A DNA stretch of 36,791 nucleotides from Magnetococcales bacterium (GCA_015228925.1 JADGCQ010000030.1:1-36791); one strand, 5' to 3'. Positions 8,645 to 18,550 are shown, counted from the first letter of the stretch. A program made the numbers and translations. The notes: a model not told the origin generated them from the sequence alone.

Positions 8645-11062
8645 ATGCCGATTTCCAGGGCTGAAACAGGGATTGAGTCGGCGGTTGTGCCGGTGGAAAA
8701 AATGGCAGCGACCCGCTGGGCAACCCAGGGGGCGGCGTTTTTTTTGGTTGCCATGGTGGCGGTGGTCTTGGCAGGTTTTTATTTTCGGGGAGAAACACCC
8801 TTGTCACCTGTGGTGACTGTCGGGGTGTTTTTTTTGTTTTTTGTGGTGATCCGTTTGTGGGTCGGCGGTTCCTTGTGGCCGGCGTTGGTCGGGGGGATGG
8901 CGGGTGCCGTTGCGGTTGTGTTCAATGCCGATCTTCCGCAGGAACTCCCCTTGGAAGCGTTTGGGTCGAAGCATGTGCTCCAGGGGCTGATTGTGGATCG
9001 GCAGGATCGCTACGATTCGGTGTTGTTGGAATTGTCGGAGCTTGCGTGGCCTGAGCGCGGTTGGGAAAGTCCTGATCGGGTACGCTTGTCGGTGGAACCC
9101 CAAAAGGTAGGCCCAGCACAGCCTGGGGATCGCATCGCAGCGGTGGTCCGACTGCGCCGTCCCATGGGCAGCCAGGTGCCAGGGGCCTCCGATTATGGGA
9201 TCTGGTTGCGCGGACATGGGTTTGTCGCCACGGGTTATGTCTCAGGACCATCCGTCACAATCTTGGAATCAACTCGGCAATGGTTTTGGAATCGTGTGCG
9301 CCATCAGATTTCCCAATGGATCGTTTCGCGTCTGCCACGGGAAACGGTGGGGTTGTCGGAAGGGATTTTGGTCGGGAAGCGGGGACGGATCGAGGCAACC
9401 CTGTCCGATGCCATGCAGGTATCGGGGACATACCATCTTTTGGCCATCTCCGGCCAACATTTGGCGATGGTGGCGGGATGGAGTTTTTTGTTGATCCGTT
9501 GGATTTTAGTGTTGTGGATCCCGATATCCCAGCGTTGGGATATGAAAAGATTGGCGGCACTGCTGACGCTGATCCCGCTGATTGTCTACAGCCTTTTGGC
9601 GGGGTGGTCGGTATCGACGCAACGGGCAACCTTGATGGCCGGTTTGATGTTCTTGGGGATTGTCTTGTGGCGCCGGACGGCCAGTCTCCATTCGTTGATT
9701 TTGTCCGCCATCGTCTTGCTGCTGTTATGGCCTAGGGAATTGTTTTCGGCGGGGTTTCAATTATCCTACAGTGCTGTGGCGGGGTTGATCTTGTTTTTCA
9801 ATACCTTTCCGATGAAGGGACATTTTTGGTATCGCTTTGGGTTGTTTATCGGCGTGACCTTGTTCATGGGAATCGTGACGGCCCCGATCGTGGCATTTCA
9901 TTTTCATCGATTTTCCCCCTATGGTTTTTTTGGTAATCTGTTTGCGGTCCCTTGGGTCAGCTTTCTCAGTGTCCCTTTGGGATTGGGTGCGTTGTTGATG
10001 CATGGGGTGGTTCCATCGTGGGGGGATGGGTTGCTGGATTGGATGGCCTGGAGCATGGGGGTGTTTGCCCGGTGGGTTGAATGGATTGCCCTTTGGCCCG
10101 ATGCATGGCAACGGTTGCCGGGACCGTCGTTGTGGGGGATTTCTTGGAGTGTGGTCTTGTTGGCAGCCAGTTTTATCTGGCCGTGGCGGCGGGGGCGGTT
10201 TTTCTGGGTTGTGATGGGGCTATTGGCCTTGTTTTGGCCGCGCCAGGGACCGATCGCGGGGCGGTTGCATATGGCGTGTCTGGATGTCGGGCAGGCGATG
10301 GCTGGGGTGATCCGGGATCCCGAAGGGCGTTGGATGCTGGTGGATGCCGGAGGGACCGATTCACCACGGTTCAATGTGGGGGAAGGATTGGTGTCGGCAT
10401 ACCTTTGGCATCAAAATGTGCGCGAATTGGAGAGAATCATCATCAGTCATCCGCAAAAAGATCACATGGGGGGGGTCAGGGCGGTGATGCGCAATTTTCC
10501 GGTCAAGGAATTATGGTTGGGACATTTTCCCGACGAAGAGAAGCGTTCGTATGAATTGCGCAGGATCATGGAAATGGCGACCCAAAAAGGGGTGACGATT
10601 CGGCGAATCGATCATCCGTTCACACAGAATGGCATCGCAAATTGGGAGGTTTTTACCCCTGAGATGGATGTCGTCAACCCCGCTTCGGTCAATGATCGTT
10701 CCCTTATCGTGCGTATGACCATGGGGAGCCATCATTTTTTATTTCCGGGAGATATTGGAGCCAAAGGGGAAAAATGGTTGGTAAAACGGTATCCCCATCG
10801 GCACTATTCGGTTGTGGTGGCACCGCATCATGGTAGTAAAACGTCGAGTACGCCCGATTTTGTTGCTACCCTTCATCCCCAGCATGTTGTATTCAGCAGC
10901 GGAGCCGTCATCGGAAGCAACCGGAAGATACCCCATCCCGAGGTATTGGCGCGGTGGCAGGAGAGTGGGGCACGGTTGTGGCGTACCGACCGACAAGGGA
11001 CGGTGATCTGGGAGACGGACGGTCGGAATCTATGGTTTCAACCCGAAGATCGTGGTGGGTAA
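8645..11062 (+). CDS. comEC: ComEC/Rec2 family DNA internalization competence protein
   Basis: This 805-residue inner-membrane protein fits ComEC, which forms the channel that takes single-stranded DNA into the cytoplasm during natural transformation. The order is two N-terminal membrane segments, a soluble DUF4131/OB-like region, the multi-spanning Competence domain with the LLAISGQHLAMVAG signature (about 262-275), and a C-terminal metallo-beta-lactamase-like domain from about residue 540 (CLDVGQA, LVDAGG, then ISHPQKDHMGG at 599-609 and VVAPHHGSK). The start is uncertain: an in-frame ATG at 8702 has a better-placed GGTGGA upstream. No other competence genes are near. Confidence 0.93.
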   Translation: MPISRAETGIESAVVPVEKMAATRWATQGAAFFLVAMVAVVLAGFYFRGETPLSPVVTVGVFFLFFVVIRLWVGGSLWPALVGGMAGAVAVVFNADLPQELPLEAFGSKHVLQGLIVDRQDRYDSVLLELSELAWPERGWESPDRVRLSVEPQKVGPAQPGDRIAAVVRLRRPMGSQVPGASDYGIWLRGHGFVATGYVSGPSVTILESTRQWFWNRVRHQISQWIVSRLPRETVGLSEGILVGKRGRIEATLSDAMQVSGTYHLLAISGQHLAMVAGWSFLLIRWILVLWIPISQRWDMKRLAALLTLIPLIVYSLLAGWSVSTQRATLMAGLMFLGIVLWRRTASLHSLILSAIVLLLLWPRELFSAGFQLSYSAVAGLILFFNTFPMKGHFWYRFGLFIGVTLFMGIVTAPIVAFHFHRFSPYGFFGNLFAVPWVSFLSVPLGLGALLMHGVVPSWGDGLLDWMAWSMGVFARWVEWIALWPDAWQRLPGPSLWGISWSVVLLAASFIWPWRRGRFFWVVMGLLALFWPRQGPIAGRLHMACLDVGQAMAGVIRDPEGRWMLVDAGGTDSPRFNVGEGLVSAYLWHQNVRELERIIISHPQKDHMGGVRAVMRNFPVKELWLGHFPDEEKRSYELRRIMEMATQKGVTIRRIDHPFTQNGIANWEVFTPEMDVVNPASVNDRSLIVRMTMGSHHFLFPGDIGAKGEKWLVKRYPHRHYSVVVAPHHGSKTSSTPDFVATLHPQHVVFSSGAVIGSNRKIPHPEVLARWQESGARLWRTDRQGTVIWETDGRNLWFQPEDRGG

Positions 11063-11101
11063 GGCAGGGCGTTGTTGTTCCATCAATAAGGGTGGTTGAT
11101 T

Positions 11102-12481
11102 ATGTCGGTTAAAGTTCACAGTCCTGTCGATGATATACGCTTGGTGGTTTTTTCTTTTGCTGGCGTCATCATGGCGGGAACAATCCTGCTTACGCGCTCA
11201 TGGTCGGCCTCTTCCCCTCTGGACCATCCTGTTTTTTGGTTGGATGCCTTGTTTATCACGACATCGGCTGTTTGTGTCACGGGTTTGGCAACGATTGATA
11301 TTGGACATGATTTTTCATTTTTGGGCCAAGTCATTATCCTGATCATTATTCAAATTGGTGGCCTTGGGTTGATGACCTTCACCAATTTTTTTATTGCGAT
11401 GAGCGGGAAAACCCTGGGGTTTATGCAACGCGCATTGATCGAAACGACGCATGGAACCCTGCCATCTGAGGTCAAACCCGCTACCCTCCTACGGGATATT
11501 TTTTTATTTACCCTGATTTTGGAGGGGATCGGTGCCTTTGTTCTGACGTTGCGTTTTAGTGATGATTATCCGCTGCGTGAGGCGATTTGGATGGGAATTT
11601 TTCATTCGATTTCCGCATTTTGTAACGCCGGATTTGGTTTGTTTTCCGATAGCCTGATGCGTTACCGGAATGATGTGACGGTCAATCTGACCATCATGAG
11701 TCTGATTGTGACAGGAGGATTGGGCTTTGTGGTCTTTTCCGATATTTTAAATGGGTTGACCTGCCGCAGGGATCATCGTCCTGTCCATTTGACGCTGCAC
11801 AGTCGGATGGTTTTGATGATGACGGCTTTGTTAATCGGTCTGGGGGCTGTTTTTTTCTGGATGATCGAATACGGAAAAGAGGCCATGGGATCTGATATGG
11901 GTTCCGCCATTCTCGCCAGTTTTTTTCTTTCGATCACCACGCGGACGGCAGGGTTCAATACCATCGATACGGCGCATTTGGCGGCACCGACGCTTTTTTT
12001 GATCATCATGTTCATGCTGGTGGGTGGCTCGCCTGGATCGACGGCAGGTGGTGTCAAAACCACGACTTTTGGAACCTTGTTGGCCGTTGTATCGTCTCGT
12101 ATCCGTAACCGGCCCCATGTTGAATTCTTAAATCGCAGCCTTCCCGATGAGACGGTTCGGACGGCCATGCTGACGTTTGTTGCTTTTTGTACCGTTGCGA
12201 CGGTAGGATTTTTTGGGCTTTTATTGTCAGAAACCGGGACAATACCCTATGATCCCAGCCATGATCGAAGTTTGGCACTCCTCTTCGAGACCGTCTCCGC
12301 ATTGGCGACAGTGGGGTTGTCCACCGGCGTGACCTCAGGGCTTTCCGATGGTGGAAAGTGGATCATTATTGGGCTGATGTACATGGGAAGAATTGGTCCC
12401 TTGATCTTGGTGATGTCGTTGATGGGACATCGACCCAGTAAACGCTTTGCCCTCCCGAACGAATCGATTACTATTGGCTGA
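11102..12481 (+). CDS. TrkH/KtrB-family potassium uptake channel subunit
   Basis: This 459-residue integral membrane protein contains the four pore loops of the Trk/Ktr/HKT family: SAVCVTGL, SAFCNAGF, TRTAGFNT and SALATVGLSTG. The GGSPGSTAGGVKTTT segment between the third and fourth repeats is the usual intramembrane gate. The length fits KtrB or short TrkH. It would form the K+ (possibly Na+-coupled) permeation path. The ATG at 11102 follows GGGTGG at 11090-11095. The next gene, its cytosolic regulator, begins 15 nt after the stop, so the two form an operon. Confidence 0.93.
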   Translation: MSVKVHSPVDDIRLVVFSFAGVIMAGTILLTRSWSASSPLDHPVFWLDALFITTSAVCVTGLATIDIGHDFSFLGQVIILIIIQIGGLGLMTFTNFFIAMSGKTLGFMQRALIETTHGTLPSEVKPATLLRDIFLFTLILEGIGAFVLTLRFSDDYPLREAIWMGIFHSISAFCNAGFGLFSDSLMRYRNDVTVNLTIMSLIVTGGLGFVVFSDILNGLTCRRDHRPVHLTLHSRMVLMMTALLIGLGAVFFWMIEYGKEAMGSDMGSAILASFFLSITTRTAGFNTIDTAHLAAPTLFLIIMFMLVGGSPGSTAGGVKTTTFGTLLAVVSSRIRNRPHVEFLNRSLPDETVRTAMLTFVAFCTVATVGFFGLLLSETGTIPYDPSHDRSLALLFETVSALATVGLSTGVTSGLSDGGKWIIIGLMYMGRIGPLILVMSLMGHRPSKRFALPNESITIG

Positions 12482-12496
12482 AAAAGGGGGTTCATC

Positions 12497-13198
12497 GTGA
12501 AGAAAAGTTTTCTGGTCGCTGGCCTGGGGACGTTTGGCAGAGAGACCGCCCTGGCCCTGGCCGATGGGGGTGGCGATGTCCTGGCGTTGGATATGGACGT
12601 CAAAGCTGTGGACAGGGTCAAGGACCGGGTGTCCAAGGTTCTTATTTGCGATGTCACCGATGATCGCACCATGGAAGCCATTGGGGCATTTGAAGTGGAT
12701 GTTGCCGTTGTTGCCATTCGCAGGTACTTCGATGTTGCCATTCTGGTCACCCACTCCTTGAAGATGCACGGTGTCAAGAAGATCATCGCGCAGGTTGACT
12801 CGGAAAGGCAGGGGGATGCCATATTGACGGTCGGGGCCACCGACGTGATCTTTCCGCACCGCGATATTGCGATTCGTACTGCGAAACGGTTATTGTCGGG
12901 CAATTTGGTGGAAATGTTGCCGTTGAACGAGAATATGGCGGTTGTCGAATTGTCTTGTCCTGATGATTTTATTGGCAAGGATCTGCGGATGCTGGATTTG
13001 CGGAAACAATGGGGTGTCAGCGTCCTGGCCATTCAACATGTCGGGCCGGACAAGCGCAAAAAAGAGGCACCGTTGATCAACCCTCCCGCTGAAACCACGT
13101 TGCGTCCGGGTGATACGATGATTCTTTTGGGTTCCAACGATCAGTTTGTTCGCATGTCAAATAAACTCAAGGGCCATCCTTTCCTTGAGTTTAGCTGA
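12497..13198 (+). CDS. TrkA/KtrA-type potassium channel regulator (RCK domains)
   Basis: This 233-residue cytosolic protein has an RCK_N Rossmann domain (GLGTFG at 9-14, LDMD for the ribose, then CDVTDD) and a C-terminal RCK_C/TrkA_C domain (about 140-230, with GKDLRMLDLRKQWGVSVLAI and RPGDTMILLGSNDQF). Such proteins form rings that bind ATP/ADP or NAD(H) and gate the membrane subunit encoded just upstream. Its single RCK pair matches KtrA rather than the double-length TrkA. The start is GTG 12497 with an excellent AAGGGGG at 12484-12490. It is convergent with a small ORF that begins at the very next base. Confidence 0.92.
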   Translation: MKKSFLVAGLGTFGRETALALADGGGDVLALDMDVKAVDRVKDRVSKVLICDVTDDRTMEAIGAFEVDVAVVAIRRYFDVAILVTHSLKMHGVKKIIAQVDSERQGDAILTVGATDVIFPHRDIAIRTAKRLLSGNLVEMLPLNENMAVVELSCPDDFIGKDLRMLDLRKQWGVSVLAIQHVGPDKRKKEAPLINPPAETTLRPGDTMILLGSNDQFVRMSNKLKGHPFLEFS

Positions 13199-13402
13199 TC
13201 AATGGAGAGAGAGCCGTCCGGGTGCGATCATCCAGTTGGTTTCTGCATCGGATTGGGAGGATTGATGGCCATTCATGGTCAACTCGCGGAAAATATCCAA
13301 GGCATCCTCGATACGTTGGATATCTGACACCAATTCCTGTTCGTCCAGGGTGCGGGTGATGGCGTAACCGTCTTTCTTGATGATGATTTGTAGAGGGATC
13401 AT
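13199..13402 (-). CDS. Small hypothetical protein
   Basis: This predicted 67-residue protein starts MIPLQIIIKKDGYAITRTLD and continues into a helical stretch with EELVSDIQ-like spacing and RIEDALDIFRELTMNG. The frame is open further upstream to 13471; the later ATG is chosen because the sequence becomes protein-like there. The stop codon abuts the potassium regulator stop (13198/13199) on the opposite strand. I recognise no family, and the coding evidence is only composition and a coherent amphipathic pattern. Confidence 0.45.
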   Translation of the reverse strand: MIPLQIIIKKDGYAITRTLDEQELVSDIQRIEDALDIFRELTMNGHQSSQSDAETNWMIAPGRLSLH

Positions 13403-13499
13403 ATTGCACACTTCGTGAAGTTTGGGGTTGGGTGGGTCACTGTTTGTATGGAATCCCCATGGATCAAGCAAGAATCATGCAGATTTGTATTATGGTGTT

Positions 13500-13627
13500 T
13501 GCCGGAGGGGGTGAGGATCAATAAGTCTCAACTTTGCCGTCGTCATGTCCGATAACATGGTTACATCCCTTGGACAAGGATGCTCTCTGATGACCCAGTG
13601 GTAGCGTGCTACCGCTGGGTTTTTTGT
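13500..13627 (+). ncRNA. Candidate small RNA ending in an intrinsic terminator
   Basis: The 362 bases between the small minus-strand ORF (13402) and the lipoprotein gene (13765) hold no convincing ORF. They do hold a run of hairpins on the plus strand: CATGT/ACATG at 13544-13559 with a 6-nt loop, an imperfect TCCCTTG/CAAGGA at 13566-13580, and a strong terminator at 13593-13626. A strong plus-strand terminator here does not belong to an adjacent plus-strand gene, since the potassium regulator ended 395 nt earlier. This makes a short independent transcript plausible. No known RNA family was recognised, and the 5' end is a guess. Confidence 0.3.
13593..13626 (+). terminator. Intrinsic terminator upstream of the lipoprotein gene
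   Basis: Arms ACCCAGTGGTAGC (13593-13605) and GCTACCGCTGGGT (13608-13620) pair with one G-T wobble, and a T-rich tail follows from 13620. It is a textbook intrinsic terminator on the plus strand. Confidence 0.85.
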
Positions 13628-13764
13628 TTTCTTGGGTGCCTTGTCGTGGTTTTGGCATAAATAATGAAAGCTACGAGAAGGATATTGATATTCAGATTGC
13701 CTATTGATATCATTCTACAGATTTCTAGCCAATCAATCATGATCAGTTGAAAGGATTTTCTGAT

Positions 13765-16700
13765 ATGTCCTCCATGTTAAAAAAGAGTGCCATGGTCTCT
13801 CTTTTGCTGCCCGTGTGGGTGGCTGCCAGTGGGTGTGGCGGCGGTGGGGGGAGTGGCACAGCCTCTTCTTCTTCATCGGTTTCGGGTATGGTCATCGACG
13901 GTCCGGTCTCTGGTTCGACGATCACTATCAAGGATAGTGCGGGTAATGCGGTCACGACGACCACCAGTGGCAGTGATGCCAAATATACCGTTTCCATCCC
14001 GTCGGGTGTCGTTTATCCCTTGCGGGTGAGCATCTCCGGGGGGACCGATCTGGTCTCTGGGGAAACACCCATGGGTATGGAATCCCTGGTGACCGATGCC
14101 ACCCAATCCACGGCGAACGTGACGCCCATCACCTCCATGATGTATTATGCGGCCCTTTCTGGTGCCGGAGGTGATTTGAGTAAGGTGACCTCCGCCATCG
14201 TGAAAACGGCCAAGACCAATGTGATCTCCCAGTTTGGATTTGGCACCGATTCCGAAGACAGCAGTTTTGATCCCGTCTCCAGTACGATCAGTTCCAGTAA
14301 CGTCACCTCCGTGATGATGGCTGCCGAAGCCATGGCGGAGACGTTGCGCCGGGCCGTGGGGACCGATTCTGCGGATATCACCAAGGCGTTTGCGGCTCTT
14401 GGCGAGGATATGGTCGATGGATCCATGGATGGGAAAAAAAGCGGGGCGGCGTTGTCGAACACCTTGCCGACCGGCTTTAGTGCCACGACCTTGGTCTCTT
14501 CCATGACCCAGCAAAAGGCACTGGTCGGTGCCGAGGTTGTGGGGAACAGTCTCAAGGTCACCAAAAAAGATGGGACACAATTGACCTCCGACGAGGTGAA
14601 GACCAAAGTATCCCAGGCGATCAATAAGGTGGATGCCACGGTGACTGCGGACAGTGCCTTGACCAAAATGTCTAATCTGACCGTTTCTTCCAACATGAAG
14701 AGTCAATGGTCTTCCGATGTTTCCAACGCCATCACCGTGCAGACAAACTTGGGGGTGGATACCACCGCCATGACGGCACTGAAAACAACCGCTTCCAGTC
14801 TGGAAACTGGAAAATCAGGTGCCAGTCAGGTGACCAGTACGGTGATCGGCAATGTGGAAACCAGCGTCAAAACTGCGGCTATCGAGGTTAAAAAAGAAGC
14901 AAACCTGGATAAATTGACAACGGCGGTCTCTTCGTTGACGGCACCTTCTACTTCGGTGACCACCTCTACGTCCACCTCTACGTCCACCTCTACGCCTGCT
15001 TCTACCGGACCCAGTAACGCCATCAGTGGTAGCATGAGTGCCGGCGCATTGATCAATACCGATGTCGTTGTCACCATGAAGGACAAGGATGGTGATTCCA
15101 TTACCTGTACGACGACCGGTGCCAGTTATAGTTGTGATATCAGCCAGATGCCAACGCCAAACCCGCCCTATTTCATTAAGGTGCAGGGTAAGGCGGGCAA
15201 CAAGGAATATACCCTGTATTCCGTGGCGCACAAAAGTGGCAAGGCCAATGTCAATCCGATGACCAATTTGGTGCTTTCCAACGCTATGGGTGGAGACCCT
15301 GGGGCCGTTTTCAAGGATCCCGGCAATTCCACCTATGCCGACAAGGTTGCGAAGGTTGACACCGAGGGAGAGCTTTCCACGAAAGTGGAGCAGTTCAAGG
15401 AAAATTTCCTGAAGACTTTGGAGAACCAGGGGTATGCGGGTGCCAACGTCGATCCCTTCGATGTCGATATCAGCGAGGGGACGGGTCTTGACAAGGTTTT
15501 TGACGGCATGGAGATTTCAGTCAATGCTGCCGGTGGTTACCAAGTGCTTGACAAAATGAAACTGGCTACCAAGGGCAAGGCCGATGCCATGGTGCTGAGT
15601 GGCAATGTCGCCACCTTCGATCCCGCAAATACCACCATCGACACTTCAAAATTAAGCTCAGGGAGTCAGGATTTTTCCGATCCCACTATCCAGAAACAGT
15701 TGGCTCACGCCCTGACATTGGGTACCAATGTCAGTGTGGTGGATAACAAGTCCGATGAAACAACGGCTCCTGCCACGAATCAGCGCGCCAGGAGCCGTTC
15801 CCTGCGTGCCGCCAGTGCCGATGAAATGGCTTTGATCAATCCGGTTTCCGATTTTTATCAGGATGAGACCATCTTTCATGTCCACGAAAAATCGGGAGAG
15901 GCCCTCTCCACGATCAATGAGATTTTATGTGCCGTGGATCAAACCCGTTATGACCAAATGCTCAATCAAGGCCCCTACAAGGCCCAGATTGATTGGAAAC
16001 AGTGTCAATCCAGCAAGGACGATCCATCGTCCCAGGGGCAGAGTGGTCAAAACACCTCTTCGGGTTCCGGGGCACCGGAGTTTGGCAACTGGATTGTGGA
16101 TTCGCAACGTGCGAGTAACGCGGATCCTCAAATCGTCAAGGTATGGGCCTATGAGAACAAGGACAAAGGGGGTGGCGGCACCGAAGGTTCTTCATCCGGT
16201 TCCCTGATTTATGCGTACTCGAAGATTCAAAAGGGGGCGAGTGAAAATAATCCCTACGGTATTTTTACCATGGATTTCAAGGGGGTTAATCTGAGTGCCG
16301 ATGGCAGTCCAGGTCCTGAGGAGATGATGCGTGGTTTTCTGAATGTGGGGGAACGGGACGACAAGCGGATCACATTGACCTTTATGGATCAAGAGAGTCA
16401 TGGCGCGGAAACATTGGGTAAAAAGGTAGTCTTGGTGAGAACTCCAGATGGTAAGGCCGGGACCGGGAGCGTCAATTTTGTCGAACCGCAGTGGGATGAG
16501 GCCAGCCAGAAACCGGTTAATTTGCAACATACCTTTCACTTTTCCTTTGATGAGGACTGGTTTTTGCGCCGGGATGCGGAATCGGGAAAGAATACCTGTC
16601 TTTCCCGTAATCACTATAAAGAAGATATCTGGCGTTATGGCCTGTATCATCTCTCCAACCCCACGGCGGGGTCGGATAAAACTTGGAAACCGGGTGATCG

Positions 16701-18225
16701 GGTGGTCAGAGATTCTGGGTTTCCCGTCCGTTATATGGATACCAACGGCAAGGATTGGCATGGCTGGGTGGGGTATTGGGGAACTTGGTTTCCCAGTGAG
16801 GTTGTCATTCCCAGTGGGGCTAGTTTGAAGAAACAGGTTTTTAATCGCGAGGGTGTTCAGGAAGCCGATTACACGTTTGTGCAGGCGGGTGGCAAGTTGA
16901 TGCGGCATACCAAAAACACGGTGACATTGGCCGAACTTAAAAATATTCCTCTGAAATACTCCGAGGATGGCGCGATTCCGGGAATGCGTACCGAGTATCA
17001 GGTGGAGTGGGATGGCAGCAGTTTTGTCAAAGTGGGTCAGTTGAACCAGACTAGCTTTTTTTGGGAAAAGTTGACGACCAGCAGTAGTATCGATCTCTCC
17101 AAGCTGATGTGGGATGGGGTGCAATTTTGGAGTGATGCCTTGGGGGGGAATGTTCGGGTCAAATTGGATGGCTGCGTCAATTCCAAGAAAGCCCAGTGGC
17201 AGGAGGTGGATCAACTGAATCAGGTGGGCAGTACTGCCCAGGCCCAGGTCAAGGAACAGGCGTTGATCGCGGATCATACCCCGGAAACCTGGGATTGCTC
17301 CGGCAAGGCGAGTGATACAGTCAAGGCCATATTCCATCGGCAGGAGATGGTTCAACCGGGATCGGCTGCCTATACTAGTTTGCCCACGGCACTGTTGTGT
17401 GGACAAAATTGTCCCGATCCTACGGCCATGTCTGCGACCGAGGGATCTAGCCCGTTTTTTACCGACAAGAACATGGGGGGTGTCCCGACGGGGGGTGATG
17501 TCAGCAGCAATTTCTTTACCTACGGTTTTGACAAAAATGCCATGGTATTGCAATACGGTGGGACCAACGTCGTGACGACGGCATCCAATGCCCAATTTCA
17601 GTGGGGGATTCATTCCGGGCCATTGTTTGAAAACAGTGCCGCCAATCTTGATGCCCTCAAGTGTGAGTGGGATAGCAGTTTTGTTTGCCCCTGGCAGGCG
17701 TGGGACAAATTGGATACGTTCTACACCTGGGAGACCGGGCCGAATGATTGGAATAAATTTTCTGCACTCAAGGATGCCAGTGGCACCTTCTTGAGGTTTG
17801 ATCCACCGTTGATGGTGACCTACGAGCATCAATGGACTGCTGCGGACACGGCCAAATATAATTTGGAATACGCGGGTTTTGGCAGTTTGAATGGCATTCC
17901 GGGTCGTTGTGTCGGTCATGATAGTGACGAAGATGTGGCTTGTGGACCTCAGACCCGTTGGGTGCCCGATTTCTCCATCAGTACCGGCACGGTGGTCTCG
18001 GATAAGGATGGCAATACATATCTGGTCAAAGGGCTTGACGTGGAAGAACGGATGATCAAGGACGATAGTGGGTGTACGAATTTGTCCATCGAGGAACAGT
18101 CTTTGCCGACTTCCGTGACATGGACGGATGACACCGATCCGGCCACACGCCTGGGGGCCAGCGGTGCTTTGACGAATCTGCCCGAAGCACCTGCCGTGAT
18201 CAGTGGTACGTTGCAGGACGAGTAG
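13765..18225 (+). CDS. Giant secreted lipoprotein of unknown function (1486 aa)
   Basis: The N-terminus is a lipoprotein signal: basic KK, a hydrophobic core, then VAASGC with Cys24 and a glycine-rich linker, so the mature protein is probably lipid-anchored. Residues ~37-140 look like a beta-sandwich module (VIDGPVSGSTITIKDSAGN) followed by a VTPITSMMYYAAL segment. After a mostly helical region and a TS-repeat linker (~392-418), a second related module appears (~420-520, ending in VNPMTNLVLSNAMGG). The remaining ~900 residues are Trp- and Gly-rich with several Cys and match no family I know. The ATG at 13765 has AAAGGA at 13750-13755; a TTG at 13747 is the less likely start. The gene stands alone, bounded by terminators upstream and downstream. 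It could be a surface adhesin or substrate-binding protein, but this is speculative. Confidence 0.85.
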   Translation: MSSMLKKSAMVSLLLPVWVAASGCGGGGGSGTASSSSSVSGMVIDGPVSGSTITIKDSAGNAVTTTTSGSDAKYTVSIPSGVVYPLRVSISGGTDLVSGETPMGMESLVTDATQSTANVTPITSMMYYAALSGAGGDLSKVTSAIVKTAKTNVISQFGFGTDSEDSSFDPVSSTISSSNVTSVMMAAEAMAETLRRAVGTDSADITKAFAALGEDMVDGSMDGKKSGAALSNTLPTGFSATTLVSSMTQQKALVGAEVVGNSLKVTKKDGTQLTSDEVKTKVSQAINKVDATVTADSALTKMSNLTVSSNMKSQWSSDVSNAITVQTNLGVDTTAMTALKTTASSLETGKSGASQVTSTVIGNVETSVKTAAIEVKKEANLDKLTTAVSSLTAPSTSVTTSTSTSTSTSTPASTGPSNAISGSMSAGALINTDVVVTMKDKDGDSITCTTTGASYSCDISQMPTPNPPYFIKVQGKAGNKEYTLYSVAHKSGKANVNPMTNLVLSNAMGGDPGAVFKDPGNSTYADKVAKVDTEGELSTKVEQFKENFLKTLENQGYAGANVDPFDVDISEGTGLDKVFDGMEISVNAAGGYQVLDKMKLATKGKADAMVLSGNVATFDPANTTIDTSKLSSGSQDFSDPTIQKQLAHALTLGTNVSVVDNKSDETTAPATNQRARSRSLRAASADEMALINPVSDFYQDETIFHVHEKSGEALSTINEILCAVDQTRYDQMLNQGPYKAQIDWKQCQSSKDDPSSQGQSGQNTSSGSGAPEFGNWIVDSQRASNADPQIVKVWAYENKDKGGGGTEGSSSGSLIYAYSKIQKGASENNPYGIFTMDFKGVNLSADGSPGPEEMMRGFLNVGERDDKRITLTFMDQESHGAETLGKKVVLVRTPDGKAGTGSVNFVEPQWDEASQKPVNLQHTFHFSFDEDWFLRRDAESGKNTCLSRNHYKEDIWRYGLYHLSNPTAGSDKTWKPGDRVVRDSGFPVRYMDTNGKDWHGWVGYWGTWFPSEVVIPSGASLKKQVFNREGVQEADYTFVQAGGKLMRHTKNTVTLAELKNIPLKYSEDGAIPGMRTEYQVEWDGSSFVKVGQLNQTSFFWEKLTTSSSIDLSKLMWDGVQFWSDALGGNVRVKLDGCVNSKKAQWQEVDQLNQVGSTAQAQVKEQALIADHTPETWDCSGKASDTVKAIFHRQEMVQPGSAAYTSLPTALLCGQNCPDPTAMSATEGSSPFFTDKNMGGVPTGGDVSSNFFTYGFDKNAMVLQYGGTNVVTTASNAQFQWGIHSGPLFENSAANLDALKCEWDSSFVCPWQAWDKLDTFYTWETGPNDWNKFSALKDASGTFLRFDPPLMVTYEHQWTAADTAKYNLEYAGFGSLNGIPGRCVGHDSDEDVACGPQTRWVPDFSISTGTVVSDKDGNTYLVKGLDVEERMIKDDSGCTNLSIEEQSLPTSVTWTDDTDPATRLGASGALTNLPEAPAVISGTLQDE

Positions 18226-18249
18226 TTTTTCCGTGATGTTTGAGAAAAT

Positions 18250-18283
18250 CCCGCTTCACCGGTTGGTGGAGCGGGGTTTTTTT
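18250..18283 (+). terminator. Intrinsic terminator of the lipoprotein gene
   Basis: Arms CCCGCTTCACC (18250-18260) and GGTGGAGCGGG (18265-18275) with a GGTT loop and a single wobble are followed by seven T (18277-18283). It begins 24 nt after the lipoprotein stop. The rest of the 325-base gap to the next ORF (18551) holds only a minor CGGGA/TCCCG hairpin at 18509-18521 and presumably the promoter of the next gene. Confidence 0.92.
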
Positions 18284-18550
18284 ATGGTATCCGAGATGGC
18301 GGTCACAGGGGAAATTTTTCCATCAGCATGCAAATTATTCCCCATGGAACGGTTTGATCTCGTCAACAAATCGGTGGGGCAAAGTTAGGATTTTGTGGAT
18401 GCATGGATTGAACAAGACTGGAATACCAAGCATTTTTCATCTTTCGTTAATTATCTAATCTTTATGGCACGTTATTTGAATGTAACATAAGCAAACCAAG
18501 AATATCTGCGGGATGGTCCCGTAAGGTAAGAACAGACCAGGAGAGCAGGA

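Noticed and set aside
14940-15005. Short tandem TS-codon repeat considered as a CRISPR or minisatellite
   Set aside because: It is an in-frame Thr-Ser linker of the lipoprotein with no spacers; no CRISPR repeats or cas genes occur in the window.
16192-17919. 575-codon minus-strand ORF inside the lipoprotein gene
   Set aside because: The opposite strand encodes a coherent lipoprotein continuing through both ends. The minus frame has an odd, Gly/His/Ile-rich composition typical of an antisense shadow.
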